Below, piece by piece: positions 1 to 5,698 of a DNA stretch of 6,100 bases. Position 1 is the first letter of the stretch; each line of letters begins with the position of its first letter. A program made the translations under genes and the position numbers. The notes beneath the pieces are model-generated. The model was not told the origin of the DNA. It did not search any database and saw only the letters and a list, made by a program, of their open reading frames with translations. The stretch is from Methanobacteriaceae archaeon UBA349 (GTDB taxonomy: Archaea > Methanobacteriota > Methanobacteria > Methanobacteriales > Methanobacteriaceae): positions 4,725 through 10,824 of the forward strand of contig DAWK01000149.1 in assembly GCA_002509745.1 (NCBI GenBank), in the 5' to 3' direction.

Positions 1-87
1 ACAACACAAAAACAGCCCTACAAAAGCTTTCCGAAACCTAAAAAATCTAAGACCCTAAACTATTTTTATTCATTTCCAAGAAGATAA
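1..87 (+). pseudogene. Tyrosine recombinase (integrase) linker remnant, cut by the window edge
   Basis: Frame 1 is open from the window edge to a TAA at 85-87. It reads as the basic, proline-rich linker that joins the N-terminal and catalytic domains of archaeal integrases. The evidence is its match to the integrase relic at the other end of the window: QPYKSFPKPK here against IPHKILKIPK there, followed in both by KKSKTL. Twenty bases (40-59) are identical to 6001-6020 read on the minus strand. Compared with that copy, this one lacks about 20 bases before KKSKTL. No catalytic-domain sequence follows, so the fragment is truncated. Any N-terminal domain would lie left of the window. The call rests on homology to the other relic, since the piece alone is too short to identify. 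Confidence 0.5.
40..59 (+). repeat. Left copy of 20-base perfect inverted repeat
   Basis: The sequence AAAAAATCTAAGACCCTAAA is identical to the complement of 6001-6020. It encodes the KKSKTL part of an integrase linker in both copies. After one mismatch the next five bases (TATTT) also agree, giving 25 of 26. Confidence 0.9.
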
Positions 88-274
88 AATTTCTGAATTG
101 GATAGTCCAAAAAATATGCAAATGAGTTGCTTACAGCTGGGTTTTTATCTGGCTAGATGAGGGATGATGAGAAATTCTTTTCTTTTAGAAAAAAGTGTTA
201 AAAATTATGAGAAATTGATAAACTCCATTTCAAATATGAATCCAAAGCTATGGGAAATATATGTGGATATATAA
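59..274 (+). pseudogene. Unidentified coding relic with one in-frame TGA
   Basis: One frame is open from 59 to 274 except for a TGA at 158-160. The first half contains EDKISELDSPKNMQMS and LQLGFYLAR. The second, starting with tandem ATG codons at 164 and 167, contains FLLEKSVKNYEKLINSISN and ends NPKLWEIYVDI before TAA. The mixed, amphipathic composition looks like real protein rather than random A/T-rich translation. I do not recognise the family. It could be a gene broken by a nonsense mutation, or a 36-residue small gene starting at 164. It overlaps the end of the integrase remnant in another frame, as expected at a junction between unrelated decayed sequences. Confidence 0.35.
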
Positions 275-702
275 AGCTAAATTATTGGATATGTATGGTT
301 TTATTAATGGTCAAAAATGATCCATTTGTGATTAAACCAGTTAAATTTATAATCATTTCTTAAATTTTCCTTCCTAGATGTTCTAGTTAGAGATTTAACT
401 GTGATTCATCATGTTTTTTCTTTTGGATTATATGCATATCAATACCAGTATAATAAATACTAACTTCAAAACATGATCTTAAAGCCTTTAAAAATCAGGC
501 TGTCTCCAAAATCTCCTTAAAAATATAAAATGATTTTAGTTTTGAGTATCATGCTCAAAAAATGATATAATTTAAGTATTATAATTGTAATAATTATTAA
601 CATGAATTTAATACAATGGTATCTTATATTAGAGAAGGTCAGAATATTTAATTCTATTAAAAGGATGTTTATAGAACAAGGAAATTCAAAAGAGGTTATA
701 TA
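275..702. other. A/T-rich intergenic stretch without a recognisable gene
   Basis: I see no ORF with both coding character and a ribosome binding site on either strand. Structures present are a 21-base near-palindrome at 540-560 and a weak hairpin with AGCCT at 483-487 and AGGCT at 497-501. The longest ATG-started frames here are around two dozen codons or fewer and have low-complexity composition. Confidence 0.6.
540..560. promoter_or_regulatory. 21-base near-palindrome, operator-like
   Basis: The half-sites TTTTGAGTAT and ATGCTCAAAA flank a central C and are complementary except for one T/G pair. This symmetry and length fit a dimeric repressor operator. It could also be a hairpin in RNA, because the T/G pair becomes a U-G wobble. 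It lies about 140 bases upstream of the doubtful ORF at 703. No regulator is encoded in the window, so function is unassigned. Confidence 0.3.
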
Positions 703-910
703 ATGATTTTTAATAATTATTATATAATTCCGCGAGAGTATCCTGAAAATGAAGATTATATAGTATATAACTATATAATATATAATGTTATATTTTTAAT
801 ACTTTTTTTACACTATATAAAAAATCTTAAAATAACATATATATAATAATATATAATAATAAATTAATAAAAATATATTATTAATTTACTATATAATAAA
901 AAAGAAAAAA
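690..910. repeat. A/T-only tract with hairpins and repeated ACTATATAA
   Basis: Positions 837-888 contain no G or C at all, and 755-910 have only ten. Within the tract are three perfect inverted repeats: TTATATAAT 696-704 with ATTATATAA 719-727; ATTATATAGT 755-764 with ACTATATAAT 770-779; and TAAATTAATA 860-869 with TATTAATTTA 879-888. The nonamer ACTATATAA occurs directly at 770-778, 812-820 and 888-896, and inverted at 756-764. The tract could hold promoters (the repeat resembles TATA boxes), act as an easily melted element, or be neutral drift. Confidence 0.4.
703..846 (+). CDS. Doubtful 47-residue hydrophobic small protein
   Basis: ATG at 703 is preceded by GAGGTTAT (692-699), a fair archaeal Shine-Dalgarno match at normal spacing, and the frame runs to TAA at 844-846. 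The N-terminus (IIPREYPENEDY) is charged. Residues from about 19 to 39 are hydrophobic (NVIFLILFLHYI in the second half) and could be one membrane helix. Against it: the region is so A/T-rich that Ile, Tyr and Asn codons arise automatically, and an inverted repeat (696-704 / 719-727) covers the start codon. No family is recognised. If real, the hairpin could mask translation initiation. Confidence 0.25.
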   Translation: MIFNNYYIIPREYPENEDYIVYNYIIYNVIFLILFLHYIKNLKITYI

Positions 911-931
911 TCATATATAAATAAAAATCAA

Positions 932-1060
932 TCAGTTTATATGGTATTTCCCATCTGTTGATTTTTTAAGCATTGGTATGAGCTTCTTTTGATAAGCTTG
1001 AATCTCATTGAATTATTTTCAAAATGAATTATTAATTTTTTCCTTGAGCCTAATGAAATT
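932..1060 (-). pseudogene. Short unidentified coding relic
   Basis: On the minus strand the open stretch 1012 to 932 reads FNEIQAYQKKLIPMLKKS and then TDGKYHIN before TGA. Just upstream in the same frame, after two stops, is a further plausible piece (RLKEKINNSF). The composition looks like decayed protein, but with no start codon, no ribosome binding site and only 26 intact codons it is weakly supported and unidentified. Confidence 0.2.
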
Positions 1061-1123
1061 CAAAAATAATCCTAAAATTACATCCCAATTAGAATAGGCC
1101 TATTTCAGGATTATTTCCTATTC
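1059..1123 (-). terminator. Hairpin terminator behind the small minus-strand gene
   Basis: A long inverted repeat (1064-1078 with 1102-1116, 14 of 15 paired, one A/C mismatch) starts 9 bases past the stop codon of the minus-strand gene. On that strand it is followed by a T run (1060-1064 complement). The loop contains the 12-base palindrome AATAGGCCTATT (1093-1104). A competing 7-base stem, GAATAGG 1092-1098 with CCTATTC 1117-1123, shares bases with the main stem, so two alternative folds are possible. Confidence 0.45.
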
Positions 1124-1125
1124 TT

Positions 1126-1272
1126 TTACTTTTTTAAAATAATAATCTCGACTAATTGATCAGGTTTAGGTTTTAGCTGATTTAACATTTCTATTAAATC
1201 TATTTTGTCTCTAAAATCATATTCTCCCGTTTTATATTTTACTGCTCTGGTTTCTTTTTTAATTGATTCCAT
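1126..1272 (-). CDS. Small charged hypothetical protein, 48 residues
   Basis: ATG at 1272-1270 is preceded by AGGGGTG (complement of 1280-1286) with a 7-base spacer, a good archaeal ribosome binding site. The frame ends at TAA 1128-1126. The product begins MESIKKETRAVKYKTGEYDF, is rich in Lys, Glu and Asp, and ends with a hydrophobic strand (VEIIIL) and KK. It has no membrane segment, no Cys pairs and no helix-turn-helix that I can identify. A TATA-like element lies at about 1301-1313 on the minus strand, and a hairpin with a T run follows the stop, so it has the parts of an independent transcription unit. It is divergent from the helicase gene and shares a 124-base intergenic region with it. 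No family is recognised; a small regulatory or accessory protein is possible, but function is unknown. Confidence 0.5.
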   Translation of the reverse strand: MESIKKETRAVKYKTGEYDFRDKIDLIEMLNQLKPKPDQLVEIIILKK

Positions 1273-1298
1273 CTAATAACACCCCTTTGAATAAAATG

Positions 1299-1372
1299 AA
1301 AAAATATATATTTATTCTATTTATATTGATATATAATATGGAGTATTTTATCAATAATGTTTAAAATTTAGA
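1299..1372. promoter_or_regulatory. Divergent promoter region for the small gene and the helicase
   Basis: The region is A/T-rich with several TATA-box-like sequences. For the + strand these are TTTATATT at 1320-1327, ATATATAAT at 1329-1337 and GTTTAAAATTTA at 1359-1370. For the minus strand it is the complement of 1301-1313. The element at 1359-1370 lies about 27-38 bases before the ATG at 1397, the distance expected for a leaderless archaeal transcript. That would fit the lack of a Shine-Dalgarno site there. Which box is used cannot be told from sequence. Confidence 0.4.
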
Positions 1373-1396
1373 AATAAATCGAAGTTCTTGATTATC

Positions 1397-4192
1397 ATGA
1401 TCAAAAAAACTCTGGACAAAATCCAGGCCAACAATCTCTTCCGGGACAAAATAGAACATGTAGAAATCATCCCTCCCCAAGATGGCCAATATGGTCAATT
1501 AGATAATCTACCAGGTAATATTCAAAATTATCTGGAAAATAACCAGATTAAACTCTATAAACATCAATGTGAGGCTGCTGAATATTTAAGAGATGGAAAA
1601 AATGTGCTTATTACCACTCCCACAGCTTCAGGTAAAACATTATCATTTAATATTCCCATAATGGAGAAATTATCCCAAAATAAAGAGGCCACGGCCCTCT
1701 ATATCTACCCGGCCAAGGCTCTGGCCAATGACCAGTTAAATATTTTAAGAGAATTGGAAAAAGAATTAGGCCTTGAATTGGAACCAAATATCTATGATGG
1801 TGACACTCCACGAGATATTCGACCGTGGATTAGAAATAATTCTCGTTTAATTTTAACCAACCCTTATGAATTGCATCTAATTTTATCATGGCACCATTTA
1901 TGGTCCGATTTTTATCGAAATTTACAATTCATTGTTATTGATGAAGCTCACCACTATCGAGGCGTTTTTGGGTCAAATGTGGCCTTTTTAATAAGAAGAA
2001 TACGCAGAATTTGTAATTATTATGGATCAAATCCTCAATTTATTCTCTCTTCAGCTACTCTGGCTAATCCTAAGGAATTTGGAAATAAACTCACCGGTTT
2101 AGATTTTAAACTGGTCAGTGAGGATACTTCCCCTAGGGGTAAGAAATATTTTGTTCTCTACAATCCCTATAAAGTAAAAGGCAAATTATCTACCCACCTG
2201 GAGACCAAGAACCTTTTATTGGTTTTTATTTTGTCTAATCTTCAGACTTTATGCTTTACCATTTCCCGAAAAATGGCCGAAATTATTGCTAATCAGGCCC
2301 GGAATGAATTTAATGATGTAAAACCAGAAATGGTAGATAAAATCATGGCTTACCGGGCAGGATACTTAGCTGAAGATAGAAGAAAAATTGAAAAAGGATT
2401 AAAAGAAGGTGAACTTCTGGCCGTTACCTCCACCAATGCTTTAGAGATGGGAATTAACATTGGTTCTCTGGATGTGGTAATTATTTCAGGATATCCTGGC
2501 ACTGTTATTTCTACCTGGCAACAAGCTGGAAGAGCAGGCAGAGGTGCAGATGATTCCATGGTTTTCATGGTGGCCTTTGAAAATCCTTTAGATCAGTACT
2601 TTATGCAAAATCCTCATTTTTTATTTGATAAACCACATGAAAATGCCATTATTAGTCTTGAAAATCCACATATTATTCAAGCTCATCTTTTATGTGCCAC
2701 CAATGAACTTCCTTTAACTGATGATGAAATGGAAACCATTTTTGGGACCGGAGTAGATTTAATTGAAAATATTGCCAATAATGGACTAGTAACCAGAACA
2801 AAACAAGGATGGATTTACTTCGATAAAAATAATAGCCCTGCCTTTGAATATGGCCTAGATCAAATATCATCAGACACTTTTAAGGTTTTTTATAGAAATA
2901 AATTACTGGAGAAAATGGATCGCTCCTATGCTTATCGAGAGGCCCACGAAGGCGCAGTTTTAATGAATAAAGGGGAAACCTATCTGGTTGATAGATTAGA
3001 TTTAAAAAAACAAGTTATTAATGTAACTAAAAAAGACGTGGATTACAGTACTCATGTCATGAGAGATAGTGATATAAAAGTAATTAATGAAATCCATACC
3101 AAAGATATTGGAAAGATGTCCATACATTTTGGTGAATTAGAAGTAACTGAAAAATTTGATAAATATAAAGTTATGAACTATGGTAAGACACTAGAAGTGC
3201 ATAAATTGGACCTTCCACCCATAAAATTCCAAACTAAAGGATTATGGTTCACCATACCATTTTCCATACAAGAAAAAATATTTAATCTTTTCTCCATTAA
3301 TGAAATTTTCGATGGTGGCCTTCATGGGGCAGAACATGCCTTTATTTCTATGATGCCTTTACATGTTATGTGTGATCGTAATGATATTGGTGGATTTTCA
3401 ACTTCATACCATCACGACACTCAAGAGGCTACAATTTTTATTTATGACTTTTATAAAGGAGGTATTGGTCTTGCTGAGAAAGCTGTGGAATTGTTTGAGG
3501 AAATATTGAATGTAACTTGGAAAATGGTTAAAGGATGTAGATGTAGTAATGGCTGTCCTTCGTGTATTTATTCACCTAAATGTGGTAATGATAACCAACC
3601 TCTGGATAAAAAAGGAACCATAATTGTTTTACAGCATTTACTAAAATCTATTAATCCCTCTTTCCAGGCCATGGAATATGAAAACCTAATTTCAGAGTCT
3701 AAACCTGAAAAAATTGGTATTGGTGCTGAGGTTTATAAAAATAATGACCAATTTTTACTATTTAATGAAAAAGGAAAAGGATTATTTGATGAAGGTAATT
3801 TAGATGATGCTTTGGTATTTTTCAACCATTCATTAGTATCTAAAGAAAACCTGGAAGCTCTAGAATACAAGGCCATGATCATGGAAATGAAAGAGAATAG
3901 AGAATTTGCTATTAAATACTATGATATGGCTTTAAAATTAGATCCAGATAATGTTGAAATTCTTTATCTAAAGGCAGTTACTCTTTTTAATGATAATGAG
4001 GTCGCTGAGGCACTTAAACTTTTAAATCAAGTTATTCACATGGAGCCAGAGCATGAAGATGGTTGGTATCTTAAGGGATTGGCCCTAGAGTACGAAGGTA
4101 ATGAAGCAGAAGCCATAAAATGTTATTCACAAGTACTGAGTATTAATCCTATTAATGAAGATGCATTTAATAACCTTAAAAAGCTATTATAA
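1397..4192 (+). CDS. MrfA/YprA-type DEAH-box helicase with zinc-binding C-terminal domain and TPR tail
   Basis: This is an ATP-dependent superfamily 2 DNA helicase. Residues are numbered from ATG 1397. Visible motifs are LYKHQ (53-57), Walker A TPTASGKT (74-81), YPAKALANDQ (104-113), DEAH (182-185), SSAT (218-221), TNALEMGINIGSLD (346-359) and QQAGRAGRG (375-383). A linker region follows, then a DUF1998 / MrfA zinc-binding domain at about 640-735 with LHGAEHAF, YDFYKGGIGLAEKA and five cysteines (714, 716, 720, 723, 729), four of which normally bind zinc. Residues 787-922 form four 34-residue tetratricopeptide repeats, a protein-docking tail that the roughly 750-residue bacterial MrfA lacks. 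Known relatives act in mitomycin-type DNA damage repair; DISARM defence uses a related helicase with a separate DUF1998 protein. TTG at 1388 would add three residues. ATG is preferred because neither start has a Shine-Dalgarno site and the promoter spacing fits. It is probably co-transcribed with the next gene. The family is firm; the pathway is inferred. Confidence 0.92.
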   Translation: MIKKTLDKIQANNLFRDKIEHVEIIPPQDGQYGQLDNLPGNIQNYLENNQIKLYKHQCEAAEYLRDGKNVLITTPTASGKTLSFNIPIMEKLSQNKEATALYIYPAKALANDQLNILRELEKELGLELEPNIYDGDTPRDIRPWIRNNSRLILTNPYELHLILSWHHLWSDFYRNLQFIVIDEAHHYRGVFGSNVAFLIRRIRRICNYYGSNPQFILSSATLANPKEFGNKLTGLDFKLVSEDTSPRGKKYFVLYNPYKVKGKLSTHLETKNLLLVFILSNLQTLCFTISRKMAEIIANQARNEFNDVKPEMVDKIMAYRAGYLAEDRRKIEKGLKEGELLAVTSTNALEMGINIGSLDVVIISGYPGTVISTWQQAGRAGRGADDSMVFMVAFENPLDQYFMQNPHFLFDKPHENAIISLENPHIIQAHLLCATNELPLTDDEMETIFGTGVDLIENIANNGLVTRTKQGWIYFDKNNSPAFEYGLDQISSDTFKVFYRNKLLEKMDRSYAYREAHEGAVLMNKGETYLVDRLDLKKQVINVTKKDVDYSTHVMRDSDIKVINEIHTKDIGKMSIHFGELEVTEKFDKYKVMNYGKTLEVHKLDLPPIKFQTKGLWFTIPFSIQEKIFNLFSINEIFDGGLHGAEHAFISMMPLHVMCDRNDIGGFSTSYHHDTQEATIFIYDFYKGGIGLAEKAVELFEEILNVTWKMVKGCRCSNGCPSCIYSPKCGNDNQPLDKKGTIIVLQHLLKSINPSFQAMEYENLISESKPEKIGIGAEVYKNNDQFLLFNEKGKGLFDEGNLDDALVFFNHSLVSKENLEALEYKAMIMEMKENREFAIKYYDMALKLDPDNVEILYLKAVTLFNDNEVAEALKLLNQVIHMEPEHEDGWYLKGLALEYEGNEAEAIKCYSQVLSINPINEDAFNNLKKLL

Positions 4193-4230
4193 TTATTCTG
4201 ATAGTTCAATTATTATTTAATTTACAATCC

Positions 4231-4237
4231 AGGTGAT
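4231..4237 (+). promoter_or_regulatory. Ribosome binding site deciding a TTG start
   Basis: AGGTGAT matches the archaeal anti-Shine-Dalgarno sequence and ends three bases before TTG 4241. The next in-frame ATG (4262) has no such site, so TTG is chosen. The site lets the second gene be translated independently from a shared transcript. Confidence 0.75.
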
Positions 4238-4240
4238 TTT

Positions 4241-5383
4241 TTGACATTAGATCCTGAACAAATGGCCAGAGAATACTATGAACTTAAATCCCAAATAAAC
4301 AAATTGGAATCTCGCCGAAAAAAGATGAAAAATTCTCTTTTTGAAATATTTGACCAAAAAAGAGTTAATGAAATCATCAGTGAGGATATAAAGGTCTACC
4401 GTAACTATATTACTCGAATTAGCTGGGACGAAGATAAACTAAAACCTATTCTCTTACAAAAAGGCCTTTGGGAACAAGTGTTATCACCAGATAATAAAAA
4501 AATTAAAGAGTTAATTGCCTCGGGAATTATTTCTGAAGAAGATCTAAATAATGCTAAAATAGCAAGAGGAAGCTGGTATACTTATGCTAAAAAAATAAAA
4601 GTTGAAGCCCAAGTTCAAACTAATAAAAATGATTCTACTATTAATTCTTTAAATGAATTTGATAGTTCAGTTACGTTGCCGGCGGAAGAATTGAAAACAC
4701 TAATCATCACTGATATCTTTTATAATGTTAATGATAAAATCACAGTACATGCTATTGATAATGATGGTAATCCCATAAGATTGGTTCCAAATACTGATGT
4801 TATAGAAGAGAATATGGATTCACTTGAAAATAAAAATATCAGGCCATTTTCTGTGGTGAAACTAAAATTACTATCTGAAAACAGTGAAAGCTCTTATTTA
4901 GAAAATAAACTATGGAATAATGATATTTCCCCTAGTTTTATAAGAAATCTTTCAGAAGAAGAAAGAAAAGAATTACTGGATTATGATTGTCACCAAGCAG
5001 TTAGTGATATTTTCCATGATGAAATTCATCAAAATAATTTTATAAAATCTAAGGTTATTGAAAAGTCCATGGGGACTATTAAGATTTCTAAAATAAACCA
5101 TTTAGAATATGCGGCTAATGAGGAAAAAGAATGTATTTTGTCTTTTATTGATGAAAAAAATGAAGAGTACAATTTATCAGTAAAGGATTATACATTTAAA
5201 AATTATTTAAATAATTTAAGTGAACAGGGAAATTCTAATGAGCATATTAATGACTTAAGTAAATCAAAATTTGAAAATAAGGACTTATATTTGAGGATTG
5301 GCCTCCAACAAATTGCCGAGGACATTCACTGGCTTTATATTATTAGTATTTACAGTTTTCCAGATTATGGATTAGAAAAATAA
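4241..5383 (+). CDS. Helical N-terminus plus probable dual OB-fold protein, helicase partner
   Basis: The product has 380 residues and no catalytic motif, signal peptide or membrane helix that I can see. Residues 5-40 are strongly charged and helical, probably a coiled coil. Residues 41-115 (with ISWDEDKLKPIL and a later helix) recall the small helical domains of phage-type recombination accessory proteins, a loose resemblance only. A low-complexity Asn/Ser linker spans about 125-148. From 150 on the pattern resembles dual OB-fold (DuOB) proteins: a first beta-rich unit with VHAIDNDGNPIRLVP and IRPFSVVKLKLL (to about 211), and a second with CILSFIDEKNEEYNLSVKDY, LYLRIGL (349-355) and IYSFPDY (370-376). 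OB folds often bind single-stranded nucleic acid. It starts 48 bases after the helicase with no clear promoter between, so an operon is likely. It is not MrfB: no DEDD exonuclease residues are seen. The gene is certain; the OB assignment is moderate. Confidence 0.85.
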   Translation: MTLDPEQMAREYYELKSQINKLESRRKKMKNSLFEIFDQKRVNEIISEDIKVYRNYITRISWDEDKLKPILLQKGLWEQVLSPDNKKIKELIASGIISEEDLNNAKIARGSWYTYAKKIKVEAQVQTNKNDSTINSLNEFDSSVTLPAEELKTLIITDIFYNVNDKITVHAIDNDGNPIRLVPNTDVIEENMDSLENKNIRPFSVVKLKLLSENSESSYLENKLWNNDISPSFIRNLSEEERKELLDYDCHQAVSDIFHDEIHQNNFIKSKVIEKSMGTIKISKINHLEYAANEEKECILSFIDEKNEEYNLSVKDYTFKNYLNNLSEQGNSNEHINDLSKSKFENKDLYLRIGLQQIAEDIHWLYIISIYSFPDYGLEK

Positions 5384-5433
5384 TCTTATTTAATCTATAT
5401 TTGACGAATCTGAATTTTTAAAAATGCTAATCC

Positions 5434-5456
5434 ATTTAACTTGACTGGAGTTAAAT
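5434..5456. terminator. Hairpin between convergent units
   Basis: ATTTAACT (5434-5441) pairs perfectly with AGTTAAAT (5449-5456) around a 7-base loop. It lies 51 bases after the second gene's stop and overlaps the stop of the minus-strand relic. On the minus strand a T run follows within about 15 bases, inside the palindrome ATTTTTAAAAAT (5414-5425). It may end transcription from both sides. Confidence 0.35.
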
Positions 5457-5698
5457 AAGAGCTTCGATTCCGTCATAATCATGATTTTTCTCTTTTAATC
5501 TTTCCTCAATCAAATTCCAAATCGAAATATCAACAGAAAAAAACATTCCTTGTAAATTATTATTAGAAGAAATCCAATAGTTCAGGGTAGGGTTTACTTG
5601 CATTCTTTATAAGTTAAAGGATAAGCGAATTCATGTATAATGTCATACTCGCAGCAATGACCAATTTTGTAAATCCTTTTTTTGTTTAGATATGGCAA
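5451..5698 (-). pseudogene. Unidentified small gene relic with one frameshift
   Basis: On the minus strand, 5698 to 5594 reads NKKRIYKIGHCCEYDIIHEF and then AYPLTYKECK before TAA. The next frame continues from ATG 5603 with QVNPTLNYWISSNNNLQG, then MFFSVDISIWNLIEERLKEK, ending in DYDGIEALI before TAA 5453-5451. The two halves join sensibly if one base was lost near 5597, giving a product of about 80 residues. I do not recognise it. No start with a ribosome binding site is visible. The second half alone could be an intact 50-residue ORF, but no Shine-Dalgarno site precedes its ATG. It directly follows the integrase relic on the same strand, so it probably belongs to the same decayed element. 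Confidence 0.4.

Noticed and set aside
158..160. In-frame TGA read as selenocysteine
   Set aside because: No SECIS-like hairpin stands out, the context does not match a known selenoprotein, and the neighbouring sequence is already decayed.
497..516. Possible insertion-sequence end (GGCTGTCTCC)
   Set aside because: It vaguely resembles termini of some transposons, but no matching inverted end, target duplication or transposase was found in the window.
2350..2568. 72-codon open frame on the minus strand
   Set aside because: It lies wholly inside the helicase gene opposite its conserved motifs V and VI and has no ribosome binding site; it is a shadow frame.
2673..2870. 65-codon open frame on the minus strand
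   Set aside because: It is inside the helicase coding region, low in coding character and without a start signal; it is a shadow frame.
4241..5383. Second gene as MrfB, the exonuclease partner of MrfA
   Set aside because: No DEDD-type acidic exonuclease motifs and no TPRs are present; the C-terminal pattern is OB-like.
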